This document shows positions 16,609 to 26,594 of a stretch of 64,000 bases of DNA, piece after piece. Every line of letters starts with the position of its first letter. Position 1 is the stretch's first letter. The position numbers and the translations under genes are program-made. Origin of the DNA: Bacteroidota bacterium (GTDB taxonomy: Bacteria; Bacteroidota; Bacteroidia; JACPRZ01); assembly GCA_016193485.1 (NCBI GenBank), contig JACPRZ010000016.1:1-64000 (forward strand). The letters run 5' to 3'. The notes below the pieces were generated by a model, which saw nothing but the letters and a program-made list of their open reading frames with translations, was not told the origin of the DNA and did not search any database.

Positions 16609-19600
16609 TAAAACTACCGGTGGCAATTCTGATGTAACCGTTTCAACATGGGCGACAAATGCACAAAATGTTACTCATCCGGGTACCAGTAATGTGGGAG
16701 CGGTAACGTCAATGACCGGGGTGACTGACTCGGTGACTTCTGCCATTGACCGCTTCTGGGACATCCGCGGTTCCGCTGCAGTTACTGCTGATTTAACATT
16801 CTCCTACCGGGGCTCCGAAAATACAACTACTACACCCACCGATACTTTCAAAGCGCAGCACTGGAACGGTTCATCATGGGATACGCAGGCAGGACCAGGC
16901 AATCCAGGTGTAACTTCCGGTATTGGGACAGTAGGTCCTGTCCCCGGACAAACAACATTTTCCCCATGGGTGTTAACCAAAGCGGCATTAAATGCAAATA
17001 TTACTACAAGCACAAACTTATTATGCAACAGTCAGTGCACCGGAAGTGCAACAGTAACAGCACAGGGGGGAACAAGCCCTTATACGTACGCCTGGAGCGG
17101 TGGGGGTACAAATTCAAACGAGATATCCCTTTGTGCCGGAACTTTTACTGTAACTGTAACGGATGGTGCAGGCACCACTTCAACCGCTTCGGTTATTATC
17201 ACGGAACCTTCCCCTGTGACACCAACTATTACCGCAGGCGGTCCGACAACATTCTGCGCAGGGGGGAGTGTAACGCTCACATCAAGCGCAGCGAGTTCAT
17301 ATTCCTGGAGCACGTTGGAAATTACACAGGGAATTACTGTATCATCGGGTGGAACTTATACGGTAACAGTAACTGATGGTAGCGGATGTACCGGAACAGC
17401 AAACCAGGCGGTAACAGTAAATTCCAATCCCACACCGACAATTACTCCGGGCGGCCCGACAACATTCTGCGCAGGCGGTTCGGTAACTCTCACATCAAGC
17501 GCAGCGAGTTCCTATTCATGGACCACATTAGAAACCACGCAGGGTATTATTGTTTCATCTGGCGGAACATATACGGTTACAGTTACTGATGGAAACGGTT
17601 GCACCGGAACAGCAAGTCAGGCGGTAACAGTTAATTCCAATCCTGTACCAACAATCACTCCGGGCGGACCGACAACTTTCTGTGCAGGGGGGAGTGTAAT
17701 GCTTACCTCAAGCGCAGCGAGTTCTTATTCCTGGAGCACCTTAGAAACCACACAGGGAATTATAGTTTCATCTGGTGGAACATATACGGTAACAGTAACT
17801 GATGGTAATGGTTGCACGGGAACAACAAGTCAGGCGGTAACAGTTAATTCCAATCCGATACCGACAATTACCGCAGGCGGTCCGACAACATTTTGCGCAG
17901 GTGGCTCGGTAACTCTTACATCAAGCGCAGCGAGTTCCTATTCCTGGAGTACATTGGAAACCACACAGGGAATTACAGCATCAACAGGTGGAACATACAC
18001 TGTAACTGTAACGGATGGCAACGGCTGCACCGGAACAGCAAACCAGGCGGTAACCGTCAATTCCAATCCCACACCAACAATTACCGCAGGCGGTCCGACA
18101 ACATTCTGTGCAGGTGGCTCAGTAACCCTCACATCCAGCGCAGCGAGTTCCTATTCATGGAGCACATTAGAAACCACACAAGCAATCACAGTTTCCGCGA
18201 GTGGAACATATACAATTACAGTTACTGACCCAAACGGATGTACGGGTACCGATTCAGAGATGATAACCGAATCACCGGCAATTATCACATCATTAAATAA
18301 TGCAATTTGCTCCGGTGACAGCATTTATTTGCAGGGTACGTGGCAAACTTCAGCGGGAACTTATTATGACACACTTTTAGCCGGTAACGGCTGCGACAGC
18401 GTTATCCAGACAACCCTTGCTGTAAATTCAAATTACACCACCCCCGTAGCAACCGGTATTTGCCAGGGGGATAGCATATTCTTACAGAATGCCTGGCAAA
18501 CATCTGCCGGTACTTATTATGATACAGTACTGACGATTAACGGTTGCGATAGCGCTATAATAACAACTCTTGCGGTTGATGCATTTATTTTTAATCCTGT
18601 TTCTGCATCAATTTGCCCTGGCGACAGCATTCAGTTGCCTGATAACTCCTGGACAGGTACGGGGGGGGTATATTACGATACTCTTACAGCGGCTGCGGGT
18701 TGCGATAGTATCATTCAAACAACCCTTACCGTTAATCCAACCTACAACACTCCTGTCTCAACCGCAATTTGTTCGGGTGACAGCATTCTCGTTGGCGGCA
18801 GTTGGCAATCGGCAGGTGGCACATATTACGATACACTTGGAACGGTAAACGGATGCGATAGCGTGATTGTTACAACCCTCACGGTGAATCCAACATATAA
18901 TACCGCGGCAACAGCAGCGATTTGTGCAGGCGATAGCATTTTATTAAGCGGCAGTTGGCAGTCGGTTGGAGGTATTTACTACGACACTCTTATTTCAGCG
19001 GGCGGTTGTGACAGCGTGATAACTACAACTCTCACAGTGTATCCGACATACAACACCCCTGCTGGTGCAACAATATGCTCGGGGGATAGCATTTTCCTTG
19101 GCGGCAGTTGGCAGTTCGCAGCAGGTTCTTACTACGACACCTTGGCTTCAATCAATGGATGTGACAGCGTAATTATTACAACTCTCTCCCTGAATCCAAG
19201 TTACATCATTCCAACCACAGCGGCAATTTGCACAGGCGACAGCATTTTCTTAAACGGTAGTTGGCAGACATCAAGCGGCACTTATTACGATTCACTTGTT
19301 TCAATAAATGGTTGTGACAGTGTCATTGAAACCACACTTTCAGTTGTTTCATTCCTTTTCACAGCCGTTTCCGCTTCAATGTGCCCGGGCGACAGTATTT
19401 TCTTAAGCGGCAGTTGGCAGACGGCTGGTGGCGCTTATTACGATACATTGACAGCAGTTGCAGGATGCGATAGCATCATTCAAACAACCCTCACTGTAAA
19501 TTCAACATATCTTACACCTGTTACAGCGGCAATTTGTACGGGTGACAGTATATTATTAGGCGGCAGTTGGCAGTCGGCAGGAGGCACTTATTATGATTCA

Positions 19601-21928
19601 CTTGTTTCAATAAATGGTTGTGACAGTGTCATTGAAACTACACTGTCTGTCGATTCGTTTATTTTAAATCCTCTATCCGTTTTTATATGTCAGGGCGATA
19701 GTTTTCAACTGCCCGGTGGAGCATGGGTAAATACAGGGGGGGTATATAACGATACGCTAACCGCAGTAGCCGGATGCGATAGTATCATTCAAACAACGCT
19801 TACTGTAAACCCTACTGCTACTGCAACTGCTACTGCAACTATTTGCTCTGGCGACAGCATCTTTTTAAGCGGCAGTTGGCAGTTGGCAGCAGGCATATAT
19901 AACGATACGCTTTCTACTGTAAACGGCTGTGATAGCATCATTCAAACAACACTTACCGTGAACCCTACAGCCGCTGCCACTGCCACTGCAACTATTTGTT
20001 CAGGTGACAGTATCTTCGTTGGCGGCACATGGCAAACTTCCGCAGGAACCTATTATGATACTTTAACCGCTGCAAATGGCTGCGACAGCGTTATTCAAAC
20101 AACCCTTACCGTTAACCCGACTGCTACTGCTACTGCTACTGCCGGTATTTGTACTGGCGACAGCATTTACTTGCAGGGAGCATGGCAAACTACATCCGGT
20201 ACTTATTATGATACCCTGATCGCAGCAAACGGCTGCGACAGCATAATTCAAACAACCCTGACGGTAAATCCGATATTCACAACACCGGTACCTGCAGCAA
20301 TTTGTTACGGTGACAGTTTATTCCTGCAGGGTGTATGGCAAACAACTTCCGGCATTTATTATGACACCATGCAAACGGTAAACAGTTGCGACAGTATAAT
20401 TGTAACAATCTTATCGGTCGATTCTGCAATTTTTATTCCGGTTTCTGCGGTAATATGCCAGGGAGATAGTGTTCAGTTGCCTGGTGGAAATTGGGTCAGT
20501 TCAGCAGGAGTGTATTACGATACCCTCGCTTCGGTTACCGGCTGCGACAGTATAGTTGAAACAACGCTTTCTGTATTGCCGGTATCCAGTATCCAGTATC
20601 CAGCATCTATTTGCACTGGCGACAGCATATTTTTACAAGGAGCATGGCAAACTACATCAGGTAGTTATTATGATACCCTGGTTGCGGCAAACGGCTGCGA
20701 CAGCATAATTACAACTGTCTTAACAGTATCACCTGCTATCATAACCTCTTTTAATACCACTGATGCAAGTTGTATCGGTTGTTCCGATGGCGCCATAGAT
20801 TTAACTGTAAACGGAGGAACCCCCCCGTACACTTTCCTATGGTCAAATAGTTCAATAACCGAAGATATCGCTAATCTGGTTGCCGGTACATATACAGTTA
20901 CGGTATCAGATTCCATTGGTTGTTCTGTAATTGATACCGCAATCATTACTGAACCGCCATGCAATCTTCAAATCGCACTTGCAGCAACGAACATTACCTG
21001 CAATGGATTTAGTAATGGCGCTATTGATTTAACGGTAATTTCCGGAACACCTCCATTTACGTATTTATGGTCGAATGGAATGACAACAGAAGATATTTCA
21101 GGATTGCCACCCGGAACATATTCAGTCAATGTTACTGATTCCAACGGATGTGGAGATGGCGATACGGTTGTTATCAGTGAGCCGCCACCTCTTGTTCTCA
21201 CGGTTACAACTTCTGATAGTATAATCTGTAATGGTGAAAGTGTGATAATAACTGCATCAGTAACTCCTTCCGGTTATACTGTAAATTATACCTGGAATAC
21301 CGGCTCCACTACAAGTTCAATTACAATAACGCCTGCTCAATCTTACGATTATTCTGTTTCAGTTTTTATTGCCGAATGTAATCTTACAATAAATGACTCG
21401 GTTGGCATTACGGTTAACCAACTGCCGCAAATTACTATACCTGTAGATACAATTGAGATTAACCGGACTGAAACCGCACAGTTAAGTGTGAGCGGTGGAA
21501 TCACTTATTCCTGGTCTCCCACTGAATCTCTTGACAATCCTGCCTCCTCTGCACCCCTCGCATCTCCGGATGAAACAACGGAATATTTTGTTTCTGGAAC
21601 CGACTCCAACGGGTGTTCCGGTAATGACTCGGTTCTGGTTATCGTTAATTCGGAGGAATCGGCATTTGTACCGAATATTTTTTCACCGAACGGTGACGGG
21701 AAGAATGACCTGGTAGGAGTAATGGGCAGGAATATTAAAACATTTAAATTTACAATTTATGACCGTTGGGGTGAGAAACTTTTTGAATCAACCGTCCTCG
21801 GCAATAATTGGAACGGCTATTTCCGCGGGAAAAAACTAACCCCGCAGGTGCTGGTCTATTATGCGGATGTTGAATTTTACAGCGGTGATTTTAGATTTTT
21901 GAGCGGAACAATAACAATAGTTGAATAA
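16466..21928 (+). CDS. SprB-like giant repeat protein, T9SS type B (CHU_C) sorting
   Basis: About 1815 residues from the G10 tract; about 1890 if joined to the start at 16243. The nominal TTG start at 16466 is not credible. After an N-terminal domain of ~170 residues there are five 71-residue repeats (GGPTTFCAGGSVTLTSSAAS ... TYTVTVTDGNGCTGT), 213 bp each. Next come sixteen ~51-residue repeats (ICSGDSIFL ... GCDSVIQTTLTVNPT), two or three SprB-type repeats (TYTVTVSDSIGC), and the gliding-associated C-terminal domain (FVPNIFSPNGDGKND ... YDRWGEKLFE). That domain directs export and surface attachment by T9SS. Known relatives are motile surface adhesins. The PorP/SprF gene 105 bp downstream is the usual partner. 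Whether the cell glides is unknown. Confidence 0.85.
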   Translation: MFVQGGGHIVSENQYNFIKWNSGTGTGNYVFPFGVGAVPADYIPYTFNKTTGGNSDVTVSTWATNAQNVTHPGTSNVGAVTSMTGVTDSVTSAIDRFWDIRGSAAVTADLTFSYRGSENTTTTPTDTFKAQHWNGSSWDTQAGPGNPGVTSGIGTVGPVPGQTTFSPWVLTKAALNANITTSTNLLCNSQCTGSATVTAQGGTSPYTYAWSGGGTNSNEISLCAGTFTVTVTDGAGTTSTASVIITEPSPVTPTITAGGPTTFCAGGSVTLTSSAASSYSWSTLEITQGITVSSGGTYTVTVTDGSGCTGTANQAVTVNSNPTPTITPGGPTTFCAGGSVTLTSSAASSYSWTTLETTQGIIVSSGGTYTVTVTDGNGCTGTASQAVTVNSNPVPTITPGGPTTFCAGGSVMLTSSAASSYSWSTLETTQGIIVSSGGTYTVTVTDGNGCTGTTSQAVTVNSNPIPTITAGGPTTFCAGGSVTLTSSAASSYSWSTLETTQGITASTGGTYTVTVTDGNGCTGTANQAVTVNSNPTPTITAGGPTTFCAGGSVTLTSSAASSYSWSTLETTQAITVSASGTYTITVTDPNGCTGTDSEMITESPAIITSLNNAICSGDSIYLQGTWQTSAGTYYDTLLAGNGCDSVIQTTLAVNSNYTTPVATGICQGDSIFLQNAWQTSAGTYYDTVLTINGCDSAIITTLAVDAFIFNPVSASICPGDSIQLPDNSWTGTGGVYYDTLTAAAGCDSIIQTTLTVNPTYNTPVSTAICSGDSILVGGSWQSAGGTYYDTLGTVNGCDSVIVTTLTVNPTYNTAATAAICAGDSILLSGSWQSVGGIYYDTLISAGGCDSVITTTLTVYPTYNTPAGATICSGDSIFLGGSWQFAAGSYYDTLASINGCDSVIITTLSLNPSYIIPTTAAICTGDSIFLNGSWQTSSGTYYDSLVSINGCDSVIETTLSVVSFLFTAVSASMCPGDSIFLSGSWQTAGGAYYDTLTAVAGCDSIIQTTLTVNSTYLTPVTAAICTGDSILLGGSWQSAGGTYYDSLVSINGCDSVIETTLSVDSFILNPLSVFICQGDSFQLPGGAWVNTGGVYNDTLTAVAGCDSIIQTTLTVNPTATATATATICSGDSIFLSGSWQLAAGIYNDTLSTVNGCDSIIQTTLTVNPTAAATATATICSGDSIFVGGTWQTSAGTYYDTLTAANGCDSVIQTTLTVNPTATATATAGICTGDSIYLQGAWQTTSGTYYDTLIAANGCDSIIQTTLTVNPIFTTPVPAAICYGDSLFLQGVWQTTSGIYYDTMQTVNSCDSIIVTILSVDSAIFIPVSAVICQGDSVQLPGGNWVSSAGVYYDTLASVTGCDSIVETTLSVLPVSSIQYPASICTGDSIFLQGAWQTTSGSYYDTLVAANGCDSIITTVLTVSPAIITSFNTTDASCIGCSDGAIDLTVNGGTPPYTFLWSNSSITEDIANLVAGTYTVTVSDSIGCSVIDTAIITEPPCNLQIALAATNITCNGFSNGAIDLTVISGTPPFTYLWSNGMTTEDISGLPPGTYSVNVTDSNGCGDGDTVVISEPPPLVLTVTTSDSIICNGESVIITASVTPSGYTVNYTWNTGSTTSSITITPAQSYDYSVSVFIAECNLTINDSVGITVNQLPQITIPVDTIEINRTETAQLSVSGGITYSWSPTESLDNPASSAPLASPDETTEYFVSGTDSNGCSGNDSVLVIVNSEESAFVPNIFSPNGDGKNDLVGVMGRNIKTFKFTIYDRWGEKLFESTVLGNNWNGYFRGKKLTPQVLVYYADVEFYSGDFRFLSGTITIVE
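16477..16486 (+). repeat. G10 homopolymer tract, candidate phase-variation switch
   Basis: Ten consecutive G after CGTCCA. Ten G puts the signal peptide out of frame with the repeat protein; nine would join them. It is the longest of about twenty G/C tracts of seven or more seen in coding sequence here and the only one that breaks its gene. Confidence 0.8.
17220..18265 (+). repeat. Five tandem 213-bp repeats
   Basis: Five consecutive units of 71 codons; the phase is fixed by the recurrent TTC-TGC/TGT codons (TTFCAGG) at 213-bp spacing. Units 1-4 are almost identical in protein; the fifth diverges at its end. Confidence 0.85.
18300..20740 (+). repeat. Sixteen tandem ~153-bp repeats
   Basis: Sixteen units beginning ICxGDSI and containing W(Q/V)...YYDTL...GCDSII. 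Two conserved Cys per unit suggest a disulphide in each module. More diverged than the 213-bp set. Confidence 0.85.
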
Positions 21929-21974
21929 AGGACCTGTGAATAAATAGGTTTTTTAGAATATATTGAAATACATG

Positions 21975-21994
21975 CCTGCCTGCAGGTGGGCAGG
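21975..21994. repeat. Intergenic palindromic element of the CCTGCCTGC family
   Basis: CCTGCC and GGCAGG arms around TGCAGGTG, between the SprB-like and SprF-like genes. Related to the elements in the tRNA copies (42024-42043) and in two TPR genes. Confidence 0.6.
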
Positions 21995-22033
21995 GAAATT
22001 AGTAGAAATTATTAATCAATTCAATTAAATTTT

Positions 22034-23125
22034 ATGAGATCGAAATACTCAACTGCTTGTTTACAATTTACCGTCTGCCTGTTACCGTTATTTTTCCCCC
22101 CATTCGGGGGGACAGAGGGGGGCTGTCAGGACATCCATTTCTCCCAATACACTCAGACCCCGTTGTTAGTAAATCCTGCACAAACCGGTGTATTCAATGA
22201 ACGCGATATGCTCATTGACAATAGAGTAATTGCAAATTACAAAAGTCAGTGGGGTAGTTTAACGCAATATCCGTACCGGACATTTGCACTTTCATACGAC
22301 AGGATTTTCCTGAAAAGCAGCGCCAAATCCGGTGGCGGCTATCTCGGTGGGGGAATTGCAGTGTATGCCGATAAGGCGGGGATGGTGAAAATTTCCAGTA
22401 CACAGATTAATCTTCTGATATCCGGCATTGTTCCGGTTAGCAAAGGCCATACTCTTGCCGGTGGGTTAAACAGCGGTATCGTGCTTCGTACTCTTGACCC
22501 TTCATCAGCGCAATGGGGATCACAATTTAACGGAAGCGAATTTGACAGTTCACTTCCATCTGATGAAGCAAATATGTCAAAGGTCAATTACACCCATGGT
22601 GATTTTTCAACCGGCTTGCTCTGGTCGTATAAAAATCCTGTTGCCGGGGGTGTATCCAATAAAAACGGTATAACGCTCGGCTGTGCCTTATATCATGCCG
22701 GAAGACCTAACCAGGCATTTATTTCGGATATAAAGACAAAACAATATAACAACGTGGTATTGCATGGCAGCGGTTTTCAGTTTATCAAGGGAACCAATAT
22801 GGAAATCCATCCTTCATTCCTGTTTATGAAACAGGGGCCGGAACAAGAAATTACCGGTGGGTTGTCGGTGCGTTATGTTTTACAGGAGGAGTCACGCTAT
22901 ACCGGCAGGGTAAAGGGAATAGCGCTTTGGTTGGGTTCAAAATACCGCGCTGGCGATGCATTGATTCCGGAAATTAACATTGAGATGGCTAATTATGCTT
23001 TTGGCGTATCTTATGATGTCAATATGTCTTCGTTGAAAACTGCATCCTACGGCAGGGGGGGGCTGGAATTTTCGCTGCGTTTCATTAATCCGAACCCGTT
23101 GTCAAAGGCGCAGACGATGTATTAA
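22034..23125 (+). CDS. PorP/SprF family outer-membrane protein of T9SS
   Basis: 363 aa. Signal peptide interrupted by a translated repeat (FPPFGGTEGG), then the family start DIHFSQYTQTPLLVNPAQTG and a beta-strand-rich body with NYKSQWG, GGGIAVYADKAG and a C-terminal strand ending FSLRFINP. PorP/SprF proteins are beta-barrels in the outer membrane that dock one specific type B T9SS substrate. Here the gene directly follows the SprB-like gene, the expected pairing. Length and strand pattern fit the family. A G8 tract lies at 23055-23062 in frame. The only oddity is the repeat in the signal peptide, which adds about nine residues rich in Gly and Pro next to the cleavage site. Confidence 0.88.
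   Translation: MRSKYSTACLQFTVCLLPLFFPPFGGTEGGCQDIHFSQYTQTPLLVNPAQTGVFNERDMLIDNRVIANYKSQWGSLTQYPYRTFALSYDRIFLKSSAKSGGGYLGGGIAVYADKAGMVKISSTQINLLISGIVPVSKGHTLAGGLNSGIVLRTLDPSSAQWGSQFNGSEFDSSLPSDEANMSKVNYTHGDFSTGLLWSYKNPVAGGVSNKNGITLGCALYHAGRPNQAFISDIKTKQYNNVVLHGSGFQFIKGTNMEIHPSFLFMKQGPEQEITGGLSVRYVLQEESRYTGRVKGIALWLGSKYRAGDALIPEINIEMANYAFGVSYDVNMSSLKTASYGRGGLEFSLRFINPNPLSKAQTMY
22096..22122 (+). repeat. C6-ATTC-G6 palindromic repeat in signal peptide
   Basis: Near-identical in layout to 8484-8509: a C run, ATTC, a G run, then ACAGAGGGGGG. Translated PPFGGTEGG at the same position relative to the mature N-terminus as in the giant adhesin. Confidence 0.85.
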
Positions 23126-23164
23126 CCATACTTAGCGGTGTTAACTTTTTAGTTATCTTCGAAC

Positions 23165-23248
23165 TTTTATCATGTGATTATCAGAACTACTCCGGGAAAT
23201 GAAATTACTCTTGCACGGAAATTAATGACCGAATATTTTAGAAAGTAA
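23165..23248 (+). pseudogene. Remnant of a RelE/HigB-type toxin C-terminus
   Basis: The frame ending TAA at 23246-23248 reads NFYHVIIRTTPGNEI then ARKLMTEYFRK, resembling the C-terminal end of RelE/HigB toxins. There is no upstream body: a stop lies at 23150. It sits 5 bp before the XRE gene, where a HigB toxin gene normally stands. The toxin therefore seems lost by deletion. Short, so only moderately sure. Confidence 0.4.
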
Positions 23249-23253
23249 CATAT

Positions 23254-23571
23254 ATGAAAAAAGATGACATTAAAAAAACAATCAAAAGTGCTGGAACTTT
23301 TGAAGAATTGCTTGATATTAAATATGGTAAAATCGGAACACCTGATCGCGATAAATTTGAGACAAAAGTCCAATATTTTGTAATCAGTGAATTGCTGAAA
23401 GCCGCGCGTAGGGAAGAAAATATTACCCAGGAGGACCTTGCTCACAAAATTGGAACGAAGAAAAGTTTTATTTCCCGGATTGAAAATGGCAATTGCAACA
23501 TCCAACTTTCAACTCTATATAGAATTTTTGAAACAGGTCTCGGAAGGCGGGTTAACGTATCTATCGGATAA
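23254..23571 (+). CDS. XRE-family HTH regulator, orphan HigA-type antitoxin
   Basis: 105 aa. An N-terminal extension (about 1-45) precedes a helix-turn-helix domain (SELLKAARREENITQEDLAHKIGTKKSFIS, recognition helix near KKSFISRIENG). The layout fits antitoxins of HigBA-type pairs, which bind their own promoter through the HTH and mask the toxin with the extension. The toxin appears reduced to a short remnant just upstream, so this would be an orphan antitoxin or a free regulator. The next gene starts 20 bp downstream and may be read through. Confident on the domain, less on the role. Confidence 0.8.
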   Translation: MKKDDIKKTIKSAGTFEELLDIKYGKIGTPDRDKFETKVQYFVISELLKAARREENITQEDLAHKIGTKKSFISRIENGNCNIQLSTLYRIFETGLGRRVNVSIG

Positions 23572-23591
23572 CACAAAAACAGTTTTTTTTC

Positions 23592-25859
23592 ATGTTGAAA
23601 CTTTCTTCCCGTCACGTATTATTTTTTTTTATGTCTGCTATTTGGGTTTTCCCACCCGACTTATTATCCCAACCGCGCACTGATACTTTAAATCGCATCC
23701 TGGAAAACCTCGGCACCCCGGTAAATACCGAATTTTTTGAATACGCCCCGCACATCACCGCTGATGAGTCAATGCTGATTTTTACATACAGGGGCAAAAA
23801 AAGTAAGGGCGGACTTCAGAACCAGTACGGGAATCCCGATCCCAACGGACACTATTTCGAAGATATAATGGTCTCCTTCAGGAACAGCGGCAGGTGGAGC
23901 GAACCGAGAAGCATAAGCGACAGCATCAATACCAACATGCATGACGCCTGCATAGCCCTCTCACCTGACGGCCAGAAACTGCTTGTTTACAGGGATAATA
24001 TCGGCAGGTCGTCAGGTGATATTTACATCAGCGAATTAGACAGCAACGAATGGCAGAAGCCGAAAAAAATTAAAAACATCAATACTAATTTCTGGGAAGG
24101 CAGCGCAACTCTCTCTGCCGATATGAAAACCATTTATTTCTGCAGCGACAGACGGGGGGGACTTGGCGGAAGGGATATTTATATGAGCAATTTATCGGCA
24201 GGAGGAGAATGGGAAGAACCGGTAAATATGGGAGAGGTTGTAAATTCAAATAAAGATGAAGATAGCCCTTTTATACACCCCGATGGCGTTACTCTTTACT
24301 TCAGTTCCAAAGGACACAATACCAAAGGCGGATATGATATTTTTATCTCGCACCTTCAATTGGATACTGCTGCAATTACCGGTAAAAGTTCATTCCTTTG
24401 GTCCAACCCCGAAAATATCGGGGAACCGGTAAATACACCCGGTGACGACCGGTTCTATGTAGTATCCGCTGACGGAAAAGCCGCTTATTTTTCATCAGAA
24501 CGCACGGACGGGTTGGGATTATCCGATATTTATATGATCCGCCTCGAAGAAAAACATATTTTATTGCTTGTAAAGGGAAAAGTATTTGCCAACGATCGCC
24601 CGGCAGAAGCGGATATCATTGTTGCGCACAGTGAATCTGAAATTCAGGACATGAATAACAAATATGAACTGCGCGGCAGGTATAAATCAAATTCTGCTTC
24701 CGGGAAATATATGATGGTTTTTAATAACGCTGGAATATATTCGGCTGCTTTTGAAGTTCGTGGCTTTCCGAAAGCAACCGAATATTTTCCGTTTTCAAGG
24801 CAGGATACTTTTGTTGAGATATACAGGGATGTTGATTTGTACTCACCGGATTATATTTCACCTTATGCAACCATTGACGGCATTATCAGCGTAAAAAGTG
24901 ACAGCGCTAAAATATTTCCGGGTATAAACGTTTTTTTGAAAAATAATTCCGGAACCGTATCCGAGCAGGCAGTCACTGATAAGAACGGCTATTTCATAAT
25001 ACGTAAAATACCGAAGGAAGAGCAATATTTTATTTCGCTTTCCACCAGGAAAGATGCCATTATCAGTGGTGATGTCATATCAGCCGGAAAACCATATAAA
25101 GGAATGAAGTTAAATGACACTGAAACCCGTGATAACGGATCTTACCGGCTTGAAATAAAAGGTATGCACTTCCTGAATATTGAAGGGGAGGTCACTTATG
25201 CAAACCGGTCGGATGAGTCGCAGTTCATACCTGTCTTTCTTGTCGGGGATGACGGTCTTTCCCGGCAAACTATGACTGACGGGCACGGCCATTTTAAATT
25301 TGATGGACTGCCGGACGGAAGGAAATACAGTATATCCGTTTCATCAGATAGTAATCTTACTGTAAAGGGCGTTGTTAAATCAGGCGATGATCTTATGGAC
25401 GGAATTTCCGTTAATGAGGAACTCACTGATAAAATGGGCAGGTTTGATTTTCAGGTGAAAGGGAATAAAGAATTTGAATGTTCCGGGTTCTTCGCTGAAA
25501 TGACCGGCTGGAATAAAGTTGATTTTACCGATGAAAAATCGTATAATGAATTTTTAATAAAGTTTGGAAATATATCGGCTGACGGACTTGTTTTTAAGGT
25601 GCAGATTGGCGCGTACCGCAATCCGAATAATTTTAATTATGATGTGTTCGGTGATCTCGGTAAGATAAATTCACAATTGCTCAAAGACGGTTTAACAAGA
25701 TTTACCATAGGTGAATTCAAAACCATCAATGAAGCGGAATATCTCAAAAGGAAGGCGCGTCAGAGGGGCAAAAAGGATGCATTCATAACCTACTACTGCC
25801 GCGGAGAACGTAAATTGCTTTCCGAAACAATAGGTGATAATTTCAGAAAGAAACAATAA
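23592..25859 (+). CDS. Envelope protein with PD40 propeller and C-terminal SPOR-like domain
   Basis: 755 aa. A signal peptide is present (start MLKLSSRHVLFFFMSAIWVF, ending LLSQP). Residues ~45-320 carry PD40/WD40-like beta-propeller repeats (ALSPDGQKLL, TLSADMKTIYF, FIHPDGVTLYF, VVSADGKAAYF), as in T9SS PorE-type and OmpA-associated proteins. The middle (~330-640) has carboxypeptidase-regulatory-like beta modules (GIISVKSDSAKIF, GYFIIRKIP). The C-terminus from about 660 (GLVFKVQIGAYRNPNNF ... YLKRKARQRGKKDAFI) resembles a SPOR peptidoglycan-binding domain. Likely periplasmic, bridging the envelope; a link with the nearby T9SS genes is inference. A second Met, 13 codons further in, is an alternative start. 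T-rich runs flank the start and a G7 tract lies at 24154-24160. Confidence 0.78.
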   Translation: MLKLSSRHVLFFFMSAIWVFPPDLLSQPRTDTLNRILENLGTPVNTEFFEYAPHITADESMLIFTYRGKKSKGGLQNQYGNPDPNGHYFEDIMVSFRNSGRWSEPRSISDSINTNMHDACIALSPDGQKLLVYRDNIGRSSGDIYISELDSNEWQKPKKIKNINTNFWEGSATLSADMKTIYFCSDRRGGLGGRDIYMSNLSAGGEWEEPVNMGEVVNSNKDEDSPFIHPDGVTLYFSSKGHNTKGGYDIFISHLQLDTAAITGKSSFLWSNPENIGEPVNTPGDDRFYVVSADGKAAYFSSERTDGLGLSDIYMIRLEEKHILLLVKGKVFANDRPAEADIIVAHSESEIQDMNNKYELRGRYKSNSASGKYMMVFNNAGIYSAAFEVRGFPKATEYFPFSRQDTFVEIYRDVDLYSPDYISPYATIDGIISVKSDSAKIFPGINVFLKNNSGTVSEQAVTDKNGYFIIRKIPKEEQYFISLSTRKDAIISGDVISAGKPYKGMKLNDTETRDNGSYRLEIKGMHFLNIEGEVTYANRSDESQFIPVFLVGDDGLSRQTMTDGHGHFKFDGLPDGRKYSISVSSDSNLTVKGVVKSGDDLMDGISVNEELTDKMGRFDFQVKGNKEFECSGFFAEMTGWNKVDFTDEKSYNEFLIKFGNISADGLVFKVQIGAYRNPNNFNYDVFGDLGKINSQLLKDGLTRFTIGEFKTINEAEYLKRKARQRGKKDAFITYYCRGERKLLSETIGDNFRKKQ

Positions 25860-25970
25860 AGATGAAAAGATATTAAGAGGTAAGGATGTGAAGAAAAAAA
25901 GATATAAGGAGGCCGCATAAATAAATAAAGTATGCTGATTTTCTCTTTTATTCCTAATATCTTGCTTTCT

Positions 25971-26594
25971 TTAATTCCTGAATTCTTTACCCGGTGATTT
26001 AAGATAAACTCCGGCTTCCTTTCCAACATTAAACAAAAGGTCAAGTACACTTAAATTAGGTATAAACCCATGCCTGCTTTCGAAAACCTGGGGGTAGGGG
26101 AGAGCGGCCTTCACGGGATCATAGCGATTGAAATTGTTCCTCATGTCTGAAGCCACAGGATAATCACGTTCCCATACCGTTGTAAATTTCACCTTATTAT
26201 CAATCCCCAGCAAGCCGGACAGAATGGTTCTGAATGTCTCGTTAAAATCAAAGAGAAACGAGAATTTATCTGAATACATTCCCACTAAAGAATCTTCATA
26301 AAATTCAAAATAAGGAGATGACCGGTATGCCGATTCAATCGATTTCCAATGTAATTCCTGCCAGTTATGATCATAACTGATGCGAACATCACGGATTATC
26401 TTTTTTCCTTCCCGGGAATATTTTACCGGCACAATCAACGGCAGGATGCCGTTTGCCGCGGCAATATAACACCGGTTGCGGAGGGTCTGCTTTTCAAAAT
26501 ATTCACATGATTCGATGATGATTTCCTGTGAGGAAACAATCCATGAAAAATATTCAACTGAGCCGGTATAATTTGTCGGAAGAATCAACGGCAT
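25971..26594 (-). CDS. WbqC-family protein
   Basis: 207 aa. The start MPLILPTNYTGSVEYFSWI and the internal RNRCYIAAANGILPLIVPVK fit the WbqC-like family (LPTxxxPSIxYF followed by NRxxIxxxNG). Its genes often lie in polysaccharide loci; the biochemical activity is not established, so no reaction is claimed. It is cytosolic by appearance, with no signal peptide. It converges on the PD40/SPOR gene across about 110 bp of A/T-rich repeat-like sequence, and is divergent from metE with about 150 bp between. Confidence 0.8.
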   Translation of the reverse strand: MPLILPTNYTGSVEYFSWIVSSQEIIIESCEYFEKQTLRNRCYIAAANGILPLIVPVKYSREGKKIIRDVRISYDHNWQELHWKSIESAYRSSPYFEFYEDSLVGMYSDKFSFLFDFNETFRTILSGLLGIDNKVKFTTVWERDYPVASDMRNNFNRYDPVKAALPYPQVFESRHGFIPNLSVLDLLFNVGKEAGVYLKSPGKEFRN

